Source of the DNA: Tigriopus japonicus
Taxonomy: Eukaryota; Arthropoda; Copepoda; Harpacticoida; Harpacticidae
DNA: 64,000 nt
Assembly (NCBI GenBank): GCA_010645155.1
Contig: JAAGOF010000071.1
Location: 679,106-743,105 of the forward strand
Reading direction: 5' to 3'
Shown: positions 54,473 to 64,000 of the stretch, piece after piece
How positions within the stretch are numbered: position 1 is the stretch's first letter
Layout: each line of letters starts with the position of its first letter
The notes under the pieces: model-generated
Told to the model about the DNA's origin: nothing
What the model saw: the letters and a program-made list of their open reading frames with translations, nothing else
Databases searched by the model: none
Position numbers and translations under genes: made by a program

Positions 54473-54703
54473 ATGGCGTTCCGTATTATTTCAATCTTCT
54501 TTGAGGGTTATGAAGGTGGAAGATCCATGTGTGTCCCTGATGTGCAATGTTCAGGGACAATGAAAGATGTCCGAGAAGAAATCTCCAGGAAACTGAACTT
54601 GCCTGGGCTTCAGGGATCAAGGACCTTGGTTACTCTTGTGGAGCAACGAAGCCCGTGCAAATGCTCTCTCAACAAACAAGTATTCAAGAAGCGATTGAGT
54701 TGA
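54473..54703 (+). CDS. Unrecognised open frame, possible small gene or exon
   Basis: 76 codons from ATG 54473, with a richer base composition than its surroundings. The sequence includes TMKDVREEISRKLNLPG, which has the look of the first helix of a ubiquitin-like fold, but this is only an impression. The frame overlaps a second open frame (54547-54867) with the words SIQEAIELIIPVGNS, so a frameshift or splice (CTTCAG near 54613) could join them. No homologue recognised. Confidence 0.25.
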   Translation: MAFRIISIFFEGYEGGRSMCVPDVQCSGTMKDVREEISRKLNLPGLQGSRTLVTLVEQRSPCKCSLNKQVFKKRLS

Positions 54704-54869
54704 TTATTCCTGTTGGCAACTCAAGATTACCTTTCATCAAACATGAGTTTTTCAGAGACTTTGTTATTTTTCTTGTTTTCAGAACACATGCAGTAAGCGA
54801 GATGATCTCTCTTGTTCTACCTTTAAAGGGGATGATTCAGGAATCCCCGGCCGTTTCTACTAGTTAGGA

Positions 54870-56615
54870 ACGACCAAAGACTACGGATTCGTCTTCGGGA
54901 AATCGCAATTCGCTGGTGAAAACCAAGAGAGACTGTGCATCATCAATGTTTAAGCTCTGATACTTGTGGAGTCTCGGCTGTCAGATGGATAATTTTCAAC
55001 ATTCAAGTTGTGATCATTCCAAGTTTTAGTGAATTGAACTTTTGTCCAGTTTAATTATGTAAGTTTGACGAGAATCAAGTTTAAAGTTGAGGTATTGACA
55101 AGTTGAAGTAGCCCTAGCTGATTGCGGGCCGGCGCGAGAGCGCTTGAAAATTCAAAACAACACTTTCGAGCAAAACATGTTTCATTGCTCGATGATTTAG
55201 TGTGCTGTGGTGAAAGTTGGGCCAAATTTTGACGAATATCATTAAAATACGTTCATTTGAGCCTCCCAAATAGGGGAAAAGGACCAATGAGACTTTCAAT
55301 AGTGTTTTAAATGGCCATGTGAATCAAAAGAGAAACAAAAATTTTACATTTTCTTAGATAATATTAATGAACAGAGATTCGATCTGATAAGGCTGTTAAG
55401 AGCAGGCAACACATAGTGAAATTTATCTAAAGTTATTTGCTAGCTCATAAATTATGAAGCCTTATAGAATATACAGCCGTATTTTGGAAATGTTTTCTTA
55501 ACATTTTTGATACTTGAGATTTGTAATGTGCCATTTTTACCTGTGGCTGAGTAAAATAATGCAAAAACATCCTTGGATGATGACGGGATGTCAAAGCAGG
55601 ATTGATCATAGAGTGGGTTAGGAACAAAAGCAGAGAGAAAAAAGAAGGAATTTTGAATAATTGTAAAGAACAGTGTTGTGACACAACATAGTTTTCACAA
55701 AATGTGATGGAAAAGGCACTAGACATATGAACAAATAAAACAACTACTGCACTTTCACGTCCCATTCCTGTGTCGTTAGTTTAGAAATAATTTGTTGGCT
55801 TCAATATACTTTCTCTTTGCATTTTGGTACACCCATTGTGCAATATGATAGTGCTTTCTAGATAAGAAAGTTAGCTGTATTCTTTATGAAATAGAATCGA
55901 AATATGCCCTTTATGGCCAAAGTACGATTTAAGCACTCCCAGCCAATGTAAAGGATGACCCGGGATGACCTTTCAAGTGGTTCATATTCCATGTTGACAA
56001 CATATGATTTTTACATTTGAGAGTCCAACAATTGTGCAATGATACCTTCTTAATGCAATTTAAATAAAAGTTCTGAATAATAATTGTAATTAGGTGCAAT
56101 CTTTTGTCTGAAAATATAAATCAATACCATGAAAAACCAGGTCTATGATGCCAAAATGGGATGACATTTGGTTCGTAAACAATTGGATAGGGACAAACAG
56201 CATTGGCTAATAAATGTGAACGTCATTTAAAGAAAGTAGCACATCTGTTTAATTGACCTTCAATGGAGACCTATGATACAATCAACAAAACATGAAAATT
56301 GTGTTAATTACAATTCCTTTGATGGAGGATGAACTAAAAAAAATGAAAATTGTGAAAATGTACTTTCCAACATTGTGATTTTAGTATTTAGTTTAGTTTA
56401 AGTTTCTTATAGTATTAGCACCATGATATATTGGAAAAAACACGATATGTTTTAATGATCTCAAAACGTACCAAAAATATCTCCTTCCCCTCATTAATTG
56501 AACAGTACAAACGTACCTACGTTTGTATTTTTTTCTTTAAGTTATTAACAAAGTTTTTGGGCATCTTATCATTTTTATGAAAAGCTACAGAGCCCGGGAC
56601 CTATTCTATAGCATC
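54870..56615. other. Intergenic, no gene recognised
   Basis: AT-rich with short frames only (for example 55765-55445 minus). No RNA gene, tandem repeat or transposon terminus identified. Confidence 0.35.
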
Positions 56616-56619
56616 GATC

Positions 56620-56921
56620 TTTTCTCAAAGAGGACGAACCCACTTGATGACCCAAAAATGGAAGTTGATCATAACCAAAAACCAGCCAAGCACTCGGCGA
56701 AATCTTGGATGTGGGGTACGGGATATCGATTAGGAACTGCGATATCATTGAGGCGCCTGTAATTGCCCACCAAACGCCATCCAACCGTTGGCTTTCCAAA
56801 CGACGTGGTGTGGCGAGGCCGTGTCGGAAGATGAACGGCGACAGATCTTCATTCCCATCATAGTGTTGAATTCCGATTTGACCACATCTAATTTATCTCC
56901 AGACAGACGACGGTGCTTGGA
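56620..56921 (-). pseudogene. Gypsy-type LTR retrotransposon pol fragment (RT start)
   Basis: On the minus strand the sequence just inside 56921 reads KHRRLSGDKLDVVKSEF, then ICRRSSS, then after a frameshift WRLVGNYRRLND and RYPVPHIQDF. This is the order at the start of Gypsy/Ty3 reverse transcriptase. In-frame stops follow. Only about 300 bp remain, ending abruptly where TAGTGATGG, a hAT-like terminus, begins at 56922. Confidence 0.7.
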
Positions 56922-57183
56922 GTAGTGATGGACCGAAATGGCTCATAACTACTGATGCAAACAAATTGGCCATTTCTTTGTTGTTTGTTTTTTTGTTTGG
57001 GTTTTCAGAATATTTGTTTGTTTGGGGTAAATTTGTACCAATCCCAAATAAAAACAGTGTTGCTGTCAAGATTTGTCATGATTTGTAAAAGCAAGTGTCT
57101 TATGATTAATTTCGCCACAATAATTATTGCTATTGAAATGATTTATTGGTCCAAGAGATATATTCCATGCAAATGACTATAAT
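56922..57183. other. Spacer with TAGTGATGG terminus and GTTT-rich stretch
   Basis: Begins TAGTGATGGACC, similar to MITE ends at 40404 and 42784, followed by a TTTGTTTG-rich run near 56970-57020 like that at 61030-61165. Probably a worn hAT fragment; the partner end was not found. Confidence 0.4.
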
Positions 57184-58876
57184 AGGCTAATATGCTTGGA
57201 GATCAGTTCTCAAGTATATTTTCAATTCCAAAAAGGCTTGGTAGAGCAGGACATGACTGTGGCAATGTTGTTGATGAGCCTGGCATTGATAGTCAGGACA
57301 ATCAATTGGAGGATCGATAATAACAAATCAAGATGCTTTTGAGGCCATCAAGAGCTTAAAGCTCTCAAGTTCTTCTGGACCTGATGGTGTGACATCTCAG
57401 TTTCTGATGAAATGTTCACAGATTCTTGCCCCTGCTTTCTCCTACTTGATGCGTCCCACCTTAGATCAGGGCAAGTTTCCCTCTTCTCTAAAAGTAGCTC
57501 ATGTCGTTCCAATTTTTAAGGGCGGCGATAAGTCACTCCCTAATAATTATAGGCCCATTTCTCTGACTTCCAGTATTGCAAAAGTCTTTGAGAAGATCAT
57601 GAAGTCCAAGCTTGTTGAGCATTTGGAAGCCCATGATACCATTCCCCAGGGCAGCATGGGTTTCAAGCCCATTTTAGTACAGTCACCCAATTAGTTGACC
57701 ATTTCAAGAAGATCATTGAGGGGCTTGAAAGTCACGAGTCAGTTGATGTAGTCTATCTTGACTTTGCCAAGGCCTTTGATAAGGTAGATCGTGGACTTTT
57801 GCTTGATCAACACAAAGAGTTTGGGATCCAAGGAAAGGTCCTGAATTGGATTGATAGTTTCATGAGTAATAGTAAGCAAATAGTCAAGGTTGAAGGATAA
57901 TTTAGTGGCATGTATGATGTCAAGTCAGGTGTTCCACAAGGTTCAATCTTTGGTCCGCTCCTGTTTATTCTCTTTATTGCTCCTCTCCAGAAGTTTAGAA
58001 CAAAAGCCAGTATTGCTTCATATGCTGATGACACAAAATTAGTTTGTGGAAGGAATGGTCAGGACTCAAAATGTTGAGTTGAGGACTTGGAGAAAGTCTA
58101 CTCTTGGGTTGGTCAGAGTAATACGGCATTGAGCGGGATGAAATTCCGCACAATGATGTATGGGACGTCCAAATTAGATGTTCCACTCAAAGACAATGGA
58201 GGTTGTGATATTGAGCAGGTATTGTCCATGAGGGATTTGGGATTTGTCTTCCAAGATGATGGAAAGTTTGATGAGCATATCCAGTTGAAAGTGGGGAAGG
58301 CATTTCAAACATGTGGCTGGATCTATCGCACTTTCAAGTCCAGAGATAGTATGATAGTATTACGATGCTAACTCTGTACAAGTCGATTGTTCAACCGCAT
58401 CTTGAATATGACTCATCCATTTGGGCTCCAATGAGTTCGGCAGGTTTGCAAAAGGTCGAGCAGGTTCAAAGATGTTTTACTAGGAACATCACAAGAAAGA
58501 GAGAGCTCTCGTATTGGGAGAGGCTCCAGAAGTTAAGACTGTACAGTACTCATGAAAGGTATGAAAGGTATCTGATACTGTATGTCTTTAAGAGCATTCA
58601 TGGGCCCTGTCCTAACCCAGGCTTTCAGATCAGTTGTAGTGATCGTAGAGGTTTTATTGCCTTTTGAGAGCACCTCCAAATCCAAGGGAATCGAGACTAC
58701 TTTGAACAAAGAAGTCCTCTCTTCTTTATCGGGCTCCTTCATTGTTCAATTTAATACCTATTAGTCTTCGTCGGGAAAATGTAGGAGATGATCCTCTAAC
58801 AGCATTTAAGTCAGGATTGGACAAATTTTTGAATACTATTCCTAACCATAGACCACGGAACTTCTGGACGGGTGAC
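57184..58876 (+). pseudogene. CR1/Jockey-like LINE copy B (5'-truncated, broken ORF2)
   Basis: Plus-strand relative of LINE copy A, starting at the position equivalent to about 30915 in copy A. RT motifs visible are YRPISLTSSIAKVFEK, FAKAFDKVD, GVPQGSI.GPLLF and the active-site YADDTK (58020-58040). It has in-frame stops (for example after the EDR codons at 57318, near 57692 and near 57899) and an 8-bp duplication near 58350 (GATAGTAT) that shifts the frame. The sequence runs into the assembly gap at 58877. It is very similar to copy A across about 1.5 kb. Confidence 0.85.
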
Positions 58877-59061
58877 NNNNNNNNNNNNNNNNNNNNNNNN
58901 NNNNNNNNNNNNNNNNNNNNNNNNNNNNNNNNNNNNNNNNNNNNNNNNNNNNNNNNNNNNNNNNNNNNNNNNNNNNNNNNNNNNNNNNNNNNNNNNNNNN
59001 NNNNNNNNNNNNNNNNNNNNNNNNNNNNNNNNNNNNNNNNNNNNNNNNNNNNNNNNNNNNN
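58877..59061. other. Assembly gap (185 N)
   Basis: A run of N. The 30 bases before it (58847-58876) recur exactly after it (59098-59127), so the gap lies inside or beside a repeat. Translations crossing it are meaningless. Confidence 0.99.
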
Positions 59062-59300
59062 TTACACTATTTGCCCGTCCCTAGTCATAAGATTGTTCAT
59101 AGACCACGGAACTTCTGGACGGGTGACGGCCACGCAACCTTTTCCACAGACGTCATGTCGCTCAGGAAGCAACGTTATTTAATTCAGACTTATGTTAGAT
59201 CTTAACAACTTAGTTTTCTTATCTCTAGCTTATTTCCAGTCTCCACATCTCCCCTGTGAAGGATTTTTACTGTTTTGATACTGTTGTATTATTCATGCAT
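59062..59300 (+). mobile_element. hAT-like terminus and continuation of LINE copy B 3' end
   Basis: Right of the gap, CCCGTCCCTAGTCATAAG (about 59074-59091) resembles a reversed TAGGGAC terminus of the hAT-like family. After it the LINE sequence seen before the gap repeats and continues (GGGTGACGGCCACGC) with 3'-UTR-like sequence. It could be a hAT insertion in LINE copy B hidden by the gap. Confidence 0.4.
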
Positions 59301-59599
59301 GGATAGATAACTGAAAACATCAAATTTTAACATAGTTTTAACTTGACACAATCCAATTTGAATATATGTAAATATCCATTTAAATAATTCAGATAGGTGA
59401 TACTTCATGAAATATTTGGTATACCTTAATGTCACATTGTACCTGTAAATATATAATATATATATCTTGCACTTGATATGCCATACTTAAGTTTAATTTG
59501 TACCCCTTTGTACATTAATATGTCTCATCTGTACAAGCATTGAGGTAGCAAACTTAAAATCTGGCAACTGACCCAAGAGATATTTAACCTCTTTCAATG

Positions 59600-60480
59600 T
59601 TCCCATTCCGGCATTTTTAATATCTTTTCAATATATTTTATTAAATTTCCTTATTTGTAGTTCTATACATTCAATGGATAATTCACTTTCTTTCATCCTC
59701 ATGCCCATGTTAAGTTCCATATCATGGGTTTCTCATTAGATTCACTCCTTTTAAAGGACTTCAAAAGCCTTAGGCTATAATTAATATAGCATTCGCACAG
59801 TTCTATTGTATACTTAAAAAGTTGGATTAGGCACTTTAGGCTCTTACTGCATGTAGAAAGGAAAGCACTACAAGAAACAGTATCAAATAAAAATTCTTTC
59901 TTTGGTGACTTTGACCATTGACCAAATGTACTTGTGTTGAAATTTTGGGCAAATATATGCCAAGACAAATATTCTGCTTTGAGCTTAAAAGATTCCCAGA
60001 ATTATGCCTCACACAATGCAAACACTGAGATTTATCTTACTTGCTTGGTTCACTCACATTTAGAAAAAGTATATGAACGTTTGGTATGTGGCTGAATCAC
60101 CAACAGAACAAGCCTTGCCATCGAGAAGAACTCACACCATGAACAATCTAGCAGTAGTTGAGACTTGACCGATTCCCAAAATAACTCTGGGTGAGGAGGT
60201 ACTTGTTTCACTAAAGGTGTTGCACTATCAAAGGTGGGTGTGCCATCAGCCATAGACGGTAGCACTACAGCAGATGAAGGAGTATTGCCATGAGTCAAAA
60301 GATCTGAATGTGACTTTAAAAACACACTTACAAAGCACTGCACAGATGAATTTATCACATTTCATCATGATTCTTCAAGATGTTTCAAATGTTGTGAGTG
60401 AGAAAGAACTGGCAAAACAAACAAGGGTGACTGAAAATTGTAGGCTTTCTAATATTGTGATTTGGATCTTGCAAAAATAA
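59600..60480 (-). pseudogene. Decayed C2H2 zinc-finger-like sequence
   Basis: Minus-strand pieces in different frames look like broken zinc fingers: PCLFCQ with LTHNI and KNHDEM (about 60460-60365), KSHSDLLTH (about 60310), and CSWCEFF (about 60120). Stops and frameshifts separate them, so no intact product exists. It may be a retrotransposed or degenerating zinc-finger gene; confidence is limited because the matches are short. Confidence 0.3.
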
Positions 60481-60639
60481 GTAAGGCTCAAGTCGTTTCT
60501 TCAAATAATAGAAACCTGCTATGAGCTTATAAATAGCAAAAGGAACTTAATACTCAAATTATAAAGAGATTTTGTTTTGTCATAAGATAAAATCATGCTG
60601 TCTGCTGGTCAATGATCTCGTCACCTTTTGAATGGCAGA

Positions 60640-60920
60640 TGTGGCCAATCCTGCCCAATGAGAATTGGCTTGGGTTGCCTGAATGACGCATACTTTGAGA
60701 CAGGCATTTTTTCCGATGCGGTTTCAGATCCGGTATTAAGGAATCCTTGTCCTAACCAAACCTTTATTCAAGGGTTGTACAGATCTGCCAACAATAACTC
60801 ATTGGCAGATCAAATATCATATAAACGGTAATTTTATAACCTATATTAATCATTAACTCTCTTTACAGGGAATCCCATTCCTTGTAGCGGTATTAAAAAA
60901 TCCGCCCCCCCCCCCAAAAA
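60640..60920 (+). mobile_element. LINE 3'-tail fragment (same family as copies A and B)
   Basis: TCCTAACCAAACCTTTATTC through GGGAATCCCATTCCTTGTAG matches, in reverse, the LINE copy A tail at 27040-27196. It ends with a C-run (60907-60917) followed by A's, as does copy A (G-run at 26989-27002 on the opposite strand). Confidence 0.7.
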
Positions 60921-61175
60921 AAAGGAACACTTACTTTTGAGTTTCAAAAATTGTTCAAGATTTTGATTTTCTTTTGACCTTTTTCAACTCGTAAGGGATG
61001 TCATTTTTGGCAGCCCTGTTTTTCGAGGAGACCAGAACAAACAACAGCTGTTTGTTCTGTTTGCTCTTTCCAATTTGTTTGTTCTTTGTTTGTGATTTTT
61101 ATTTGTTTTGTATTGTGTCGTTTGTTTGTCTTTGTTTGTTCTTGGTTATATTTGTTTGTTTCCCATCAGTACTCA
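60921..61175. other. TTTGTT-rich stretch ending CCCATCAGTA
   Basis: Rich in TTTGTTTG words (61035-61165) and ending CCCATCAGTACTCA; similar in composition to 56960-57020. Likely part of a hAT-like element whose right terminus (TACTGATGGG, reversed) was later flanked by the MITE at 61176. Confidence 0.4.
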
Positions 61176-61480
61176 TAGTGATGTGACTTGGGCGCTTGGG
61201 CAAGCTTTTTTTCGTGACATCGTACACTGGGGTCGCCAAATTACCTTCAGTGAAATGGTATCCCCTTCTGCCTACCTATCTTCATAAACCGGTTTTTCAT
61301 TAAGAAGCACTGAAACACGCCCCTGACTTTTGTAACTTTGGATCAGGGTTGCAAATTAGCTCAAATTTGTGTTTGCTAACTTTGCTTGAGTAAGTTAGCA
61401 AAGCACAAAAGTCCGTTAGGTGACCCTACCTTTCAACCTCCCGTGAAAAAACTTGCCCAAGCCCAGATTTCACATCACTA
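61176..61480. mobile_element. hAT-type MITE (305 bp) with 7-of-8 target duplication
   Basis: Left end TAGTGATGTGACTTGGGCGC; right end reversed TAGTGATGTGAAATCTGGGC, with GCTTGGGCAAG following in both. Flanks are AGTACTCA (61168-61175) and AGTACTAA (61481-61488). Its ends resemble the older MITE edge left next to 43091-43103. Confidence 0.75.
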
Positions 61481-61488
61481 AGTACTAA

Positions 61489-62315
61489 TATCCAAAACCG
61501 GGCTTAACCGAAACCGAAACATAAAGCAGCTGACTACAAAATTGTATAAATCCAAAATACACCTTTAAAATTAAATTGCTCATTTATTCGATATTGCGTA
61601 AGCGCAAATTTTGAAAAATCGGGAAACTTAAATTTCAGAGGTTTTAGGGCGAAAATTTTTTGGATTTTGTTGTCAAACGCCGTCCTTTATAGTGCTGTCT
61701 GCTTTCGGTTTTGGTAGGCATAACCAAAAACCGAAATTTAGGCCAAAAGCGTTGTCAGTCCATGACTAGCTTGGAGGAAACAGTACGGCCGTTCGTGTGA
61801 ATCCGATGATCACCCACATTGTGTTTCAGTGTGGTGTCTCCAAATCTAGGAATCAAGAGTTCTGGGAAATCTTCCAGAATGGCCGAGAACGGACATTTTA
61901 GAGAGATTTTAGAGAGATAGTGCTGGAGCTTCTGAACGACTCAAATCACCCAAAATAATTCTTTCGAAACGTGGGTCATATAAGGGATTTTGGAGTAGAT
62001 CAATGACGAAGTTGTGGGCAAATGTGAACGTAAGAAATCGGCCCCAAGAATTCACTGGTTCAGGTTTGTCAAATAGAAGGTAAAATGGTATTCATAATTG
62101 CCCACATTGAGTCCACAGGTTCTGGTCGTTCTGGTCCCATAACAAAAAATAGTTGAACCTTGAAATAGTTGCTTGCAGGAGAGAACATGGGCCTAGCCTC
62201 CAAAGATCATACATTTTGACAAACGGGGGATAATGCTAACATGAGCGCCAGAATAGATTAAATGGGAGAAGTTATCTAGTTTATTTGGGACAAAGCAGAC
62301 GACCACCAACTCCAT
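61489..62315. other. Intergenic, nothing recognised
   Basis: AT-rich without recognisable gene; AACCGAAACC words near 61510 and 61725 are inverted relative to one another (ACCGAAACC and GGTTTTGG-type) and may be edges of a small worn element. Confidence 0.35.
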
Positions 62316-63010
62316 TTATTCATGGCCGTCCTCGGAGTTTCCCAAGACAGCATTGATTTTGGCTTTTGAAAATGGTTGAAATGTGCAAGGCAGTTTACAA
62401 GGAAATGCCTTCGATCCCCACCTACAATGAATACGGCACCATCCATCTTGAATCATGGAAGTCTCTTGATTGGTCGAAGTCTTCTTGCGAATAACAGAGA
62501 TTGCAGAGTTACAAGTCATCAAATGATCAGCAAGAATCGCCAACTCGCGCGGAGGCGTAACTTCCAATATCGGCACCAAATGCGGGCGCACTTCAACAGG
62601 TAATATATCCACAAATACGGTTCAGAAGAGGATGCACGGATTATTATTGCCCAAAAGCCCCAACATCTCGTCCATCCACTGCGAAGGAGTACGATTGCCA
62701 AGTGGTGCCATCCCCAGAAGCAATTGAGCCATCCGATAACCAGACAATGTGAAGTTACTTATGAATCGTGTCTTCAAAAAAAAAGGTATTTCTCAGTTTT
62801 TTGGTAGATTATGGACAAGGTCGACAACAAGCTTGGCCGAATCTTGATCCAATGCAGCCACCAGATGGTAGTATTTGGTTTCGTTGCAAGTGATGTTCCT
62901 CAAGGCAAACTGAGCCTCAGCTTAAGCAAACCAGACTTTTGGTTGGGCGGACCAAATTTTTAAGGTGCTTGACGGCAACCAATGACACCGAAGGATCCAT
63001 TAACGTAGGC
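62316..63010 (-). pseudogene. Gypsy-type LTR retrotransposon gag fragment
   Basis: In one main minus-strand frame the order is AEAQFALRNIT, KYYHLVAALD, GNRTPSQWMDEMLGLLGNN, RPHLVPILE, PPRELAILADHL and a cysteine/histidine end CRIHCRWG...CKLPC. This matches the gag region of arthropod Gypsy/Ty3 elements. In-frame stops (at least near 62935, 62780 and 62625) show decay. No LTRs or pol region were seen next to it. Confidence 0.7.
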
Positions 63011-64000
63011 GTATCCGAAAAAGTAGCCAATATTAATTATATTCACGAAATGTGAAATTAAAGTTTTGTAGGGGTCACCAATAAAGCATAATAACGGTAG
63101 CTGTGGTTTGAAAGAATATGTTTTCCTTTATTCAACCTTGTAAACTTCACACATGAAGGAGCAAATGTACATGCGAGCAAGAATAGCAGTTTTATAGTTA
63201 TTCTAGATATTTTAGGAGCAGAGATGAGAGAGATAGTGGGATCAGTTTTTCGTTACTCTCGAGCATTCAACCTTAACCGTTTGCCGGACTGGTGTTGTAA
63301 TTGTAATTACATTTGAAATCAAAGTATTTGTAAATAGACCAATTAAAGTGTAGCTGCAAAAAATTCAAATTTAGCGCCCTCATTTTGGCACTGCGGTCGT
63401 GACCTTTGGATGTATTTAAGCATTATTAACGTGGCTAGTTAATTGTGAAAATAAACTGCCAGATTATCTTTTTGAAGATTCTTTGCCCCCTTGAAATTTG
63501 ATTCCTTGTCTGAACGTAATGAGAGGTCAATTAATGAACTTTATTTAATGAAATTTGTACTTGATCATTTATCAAAAATGTAATGACTAGAGCTCTTCTT
63601 TTCAAATTCTTATTGTCAGAAACGTTTTGTCAAAAGTTTCAAGGAAAAAATGTCACTTCATTGAAGTATTTCATCATTTATTAGTACTTCAGTGGTTTCC
63701 AAAGAGTTAAATCCTTTTTTCAACACACAATTTTTTCACCTAGCGGTAGAAATGGTAACAAAAATGGAGCGCGTCTCAGCCAAAAATCAGGGTGACCAAT
63801 TTGGAGAAGTTTTGAAAATGTCAGTTTGGTTTTTTCCTGTTTAAAGCTGGACCAAAGTAAAAGATATCAGATAATAAGAGCAATTGTTGATTATTGATGT
63901 CAAATTGACGTTTAAAATGGGTCATCAATGTCCACCTGATGGTTGGGACCACTTGACCAAGAAATTTAGGCTCCCTGTCCAACGTTGATATATTACACCC
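63011..64000. other. Right-edge intergenic sequence, nothing recognised
   Basis: AT-rich; a TTGTAATTGTAATTACATTT word at 63295 recalls the minisatellite units at 36.6 kb. No gene seen up to the window end. Confidence 0.35.

Noticed and set aside
58742..59182. 146-codon frame spanning the N run
   Set aside because: Most of it is unknown bases; it is LINE copy B tail plus gap.

Overview
This is a 64-kb window of eukaryotic nuclear DNA. The organism is most likely an arthropod, probably a crustacean such as a copepod; this is inference. Supporting signs are multi-exon genes with very short introns (45-150 nt in most genes), a VGLL4/Tgi homologue that carries PPxY motifs as in arthropods, a short interstitial TTAGG run, and abundant arthropod-style LINE, hAT-like and Gypsy debris. 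There are no operons, CRISPR arrays or convincing stand-alone tRNA or rRNA genes.

Gene island 1 (1-8184) is compact: PRMT9 (minus, runs off the left edge), PRPF18 (plus, five exons), a leucine-rich-repeat protein with an elongin BC-box-like motif (minus, three exons), and the SH3 protein NCKIPSD/SPIN90 (plus). The genes alternate in orientation, giving a divergent promoter of about 420 bp between PRMT9 and PRPF18 and an 84-bp convergent gap between PRPF18 and the LRR gene. The second gene island is VGLL4/Tgi (25075-26583). Gene island 3 (43199-50226) holds mitochondrial GUF1/EF4 (plus), a polyamine/spermine-oxidase-like flavoprotein (minus; its stop codon lies 5 bp from that of GUF1), and a 12-finger C2H2 zinc-finger protein (minus).

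The rest is a layered transposon landscape. A 3.0-kb hAT-like element (9707-12716, exact 8-bp target duplication) carries subterminal TTCGTC arrays and is itself split by a 2.06-kb DNA transposon with CAGG...CCTG ends and a 7-bp duplication. A second copy of that transposon (27197-29254) has split a CR1/Jockey-like LINE. In both cases a related copy elsewhere in the window shows the sequence of the empty site. A 1134-bp foldback element built from a 15-bp minisatellite (18509-19642) is bounded by an exact 10-bp direct repeat. Other repeats are several large palindromes (34757-35684, 37362-37818, 53286-53646), TA-rich minisatellites with 22-bp and 37-bp units (36381-37028), hAT-type MITEs of about 300 bp (one about 110 bp upstream of GUF1), a tRNA-derived SINE, an intact-looking 3' half of another LINE (41075-42460), decayed Gypsy gag and pol fragments, and one assembly gap (58877-59061).

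The genes serve general cell functions (splicing, arginine methylation, actin signalling, Hippo-pathway repression, mitochondrial translation, polyamine oxidation) and show no sign of joint action. The most unusual content is in the mobile DNA. All calls are by eye from the sequence; splice sites were chosen by GT/AG, reading phase and family fit.
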